Source of the DNA: Chlamydiota bacterium
Lineage (GTDB): Bacteria; Chlamydiota; Chlamydiia; Chlamydiales; JAJFMK01
NCBI GenBank assembly: GCA_021772215.1
Contig: JAJFMK010000256.1
Location: forward strand, 1 to 5,438
DNA: 5,438 bases
Direction of reading: 5' to 3'
Numbering within the stretch: position 1 is the first letter of the stretch; every line of letters starts with the position of its first letter. The translations under genes and the position numbers were made by a program. Below the pieces are notes generated by a model. That model was given only the letters and a program-made list of their open reading frames with translations. It was not told where the DNA came from and made no database searches. Shown piece by piece: positions 4,310 to 5,438 of this stretch.

Positions 4310-5438
4310 TCAGAACTTCCGGGAAAGGGCGAGGCCGTTGCTGTCATGGGCGCTCGAGCTGACGTTGAGGTTGAGGCCAGGAGGGGAGAGGCCGCCTACA
4401 CGGGTCTGATAATTATCAACCTTCTCCTGGCATCGGGTGTAGGTCAAAGGATCTCTACCAAACAACTTCTCGCCGCTCCTCGCATGATGCATCAAGATCC
4501 CCAACGAGGCATCTAGGAGATGAGGCGGCTCATCGCCTCCCTTCTCTAATGAGCATTGATCCTTATACGACTTATTCCGGCTCCCTGGTACGACATCCCG
4601 CGTCATCAGCACCCAATGCGGCTCTGTCCCCTTTGAGCCATGTTCACCTATAATCTTATCATTATAATATGCATATTTCGCCGCATGACCCCCTCCCTTC
4701 GGATTTTGAATCAGGTCCTCTAAGCTATCCAAAGTCAGCGGGCGGCCATTGACCCGGCTAGGGACGTAAAAGAGGAGGTGTGTCTCGCGCACCTTCTTGC
4801 CAGACCAGTAGTGACAAGGGCTATTTAGGATCTGCCCGATATCTGCGGGCAGAGGAGGCGCTGGGTCTACCTCGCCGAAGTACTTCTCCCAGTCGGCGGG
4901 GCCAAAGGCCATGGAGGGAATTGCTGAAGCTGACGGCGCTTCGGCGCTGACTCTGGATGTGGAGCCTGTGTTCCCTGGAGAGGGTGCTAGTGCTCCGTTA
5001 TATCCAAATTTGCCAGCGGCGCGCAGCTGCTTTTCTCCCTCATCTTTTTTTCCGATGCTGAGTAAAAATTCGCCATACTTCCCATGGACTTTAGCTGCGT
5101 AGGGCTTGCCTATTGTACTGATCAAATGACGCATCTCCTTCAAATTGACTGATGCCTCTTTAAAAAGCCGCTCCGCCTCTTCATTGTCCTCCATTGTCGC
5201 TTCATATTCTGCTGAGCTCAGAAGTTCATCGATCTTTTTAAACTTTGCGCCTGCATTGGTGGTTTGGTGACTCTCAATTGACTCAAACAGGGGAGAGAAA
5301 CTCTTGGATAGCAGCTCCTGCTCTCCGATGCGCAGTTTTCCACTCACCTCCTCTCCAAAACGGCGGATGTTATTCAAGATGGCGTCGATTACAATTCGAT
5401 CCGCATCGCTTTTCGCCGATTCTAACTCATTTTTCCAA
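4310..5438 (-). CDS. Chlamydial-type family protein: TPR-like helical region plus conserved C-terminal domain of unknown function (5' end outside window)
   Basis: The frame is open from the right edge to a TGA at 4310-4312, giving 375 visible residues. A TTG at 5375-5377 is a possible start, but in-frame sequence upstream (WKNELESAKSDADRIVIDA) looks coding, so the gene probably begins outside the window. Residues about 60-146 are helical, with one TPR-like repeat (VHGKYGEFLLSIGKKDEGEKQLRAAG). Residues 147-180 are a linker rich in Pro, Ser and Ala. Residues 181-375 form a compact domain with WEKYFGEV, PPLPADIGQILNSPC, GKKVRETHLLFYVP, WVLMTRDVVPGSRNKSY, LTYTRCQEKV and a final LALSRKF. From memory, this domain recurs in many paralogues of environmental chlamydiae, alone or behind TPR, leucine-rich or other interaction domains; its function is not known to me. 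There is no signal peptide or membrane segment in the visible part. A secreted, host-directed role is possible but unproven. An intron follows 30 nt after the stop. Confidence 0.8.
   Translation of the reverse strand, partial: WKNELESAKSDADRIVIDAILNNIRRFGEEVSGKLRIGEQELLSKSFSPLFESIESHQTTNAGAKFKKIDELLSSAEYEATMEDNEEAERLFKEASVNLKEMRHLISTIGKPYAAKVHGKYGEFLLSIGKKDEGEKQLRAAGKFGYNGALAPSPGNTGSTSRVSAEAPSASAIPSMAFGPADWEKYFGEVDPAPPLPADIGQILNSPCHYWSGKKVRETHLLFYVPSRVNGRPLTLDSLEDLIQNPKGGGHAAKYAYYNDKIIGEHGSKGTEPHWVLMTRDVVPGSRNKSYKDQCSLEKGGDEPPHLLDASLGILMHHARSGEKLFGRDPLTYTRCQEKVDNYQTRVGGLSPPGLNLNVSSSAHDSNGLALSRKF

Overview
The window most likely comes from a member of the phylum Chlamydiota, probably an environmental (Parachlamydiales-type) species rather than a Chlamydia pathogen. 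Three things suggest this. A RecJ gene lies close to a small excisionase-type HTH protein resembling EUO, and euo and recJ are neighbours in Chlamydia as I remember it. The right-hand protein carries a C-terminal domain that I associate, from memory, with a large paralogous family in environmental chlamydiae. Base composition is moderate. The assignment is an inference; there is no rRNA marker here.

Layout from left to right: (1) The C-terminal 65 codons of an HTH regulator (+ strand, cut by the left edge) end at 198. (2) A structured 200-bp spacer follows. It holds a long hairpin, a strong Rho-independent terminator and a second long hairpin. The loops of the two long hairpins carry the same nine-base C-rich motif, CCCTCCTCC. 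(3) A GrpB/UPF0157 protein with a GNAT-like C-terminal extension lies at 399-1163 (+). (4) Only 14 bp further on, and convergent with it, is a complete recJ at 1178-2902 (-). (5) From 2903 to 3626 I find no convincing gene. The stretch has a candidate recJ promoter with a long leader, a minus-strand terminator at 3152-3175, and about 450 bp of unassigned DNA. (6) At about 3627-4279 (-) there is an ORF-less group II intron. Its 34-nt domain V is complete in length, it has a domain VI with a bulged branch-point A, and it has a recognisable domain III-like stretch. No reverse transcriptase/maturase is encoded. (7) A protein with a TPR-like helical region and the chlamydial-type C-terminal domain runs from 4310 off the right edge (-).

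On the minus strand the layout reads as follows: the large family gene, its stop codon, 30 nt, the intron, about 450 nt of non-coding 3' exon, a terminator, then a new promoter and recJ. The intron therefore appears to sit in the 3' untranslated part of the transcript and should not interrupt a protein. With no protein of its own, it would need a maturase supplied in trans for efficient splicing or movement. The most unusual items are the compact intron, whose domain V has an altered pair at the catalytic triad, and the twin anti-Shine-Dalgarno-like loops after the HTH gene.
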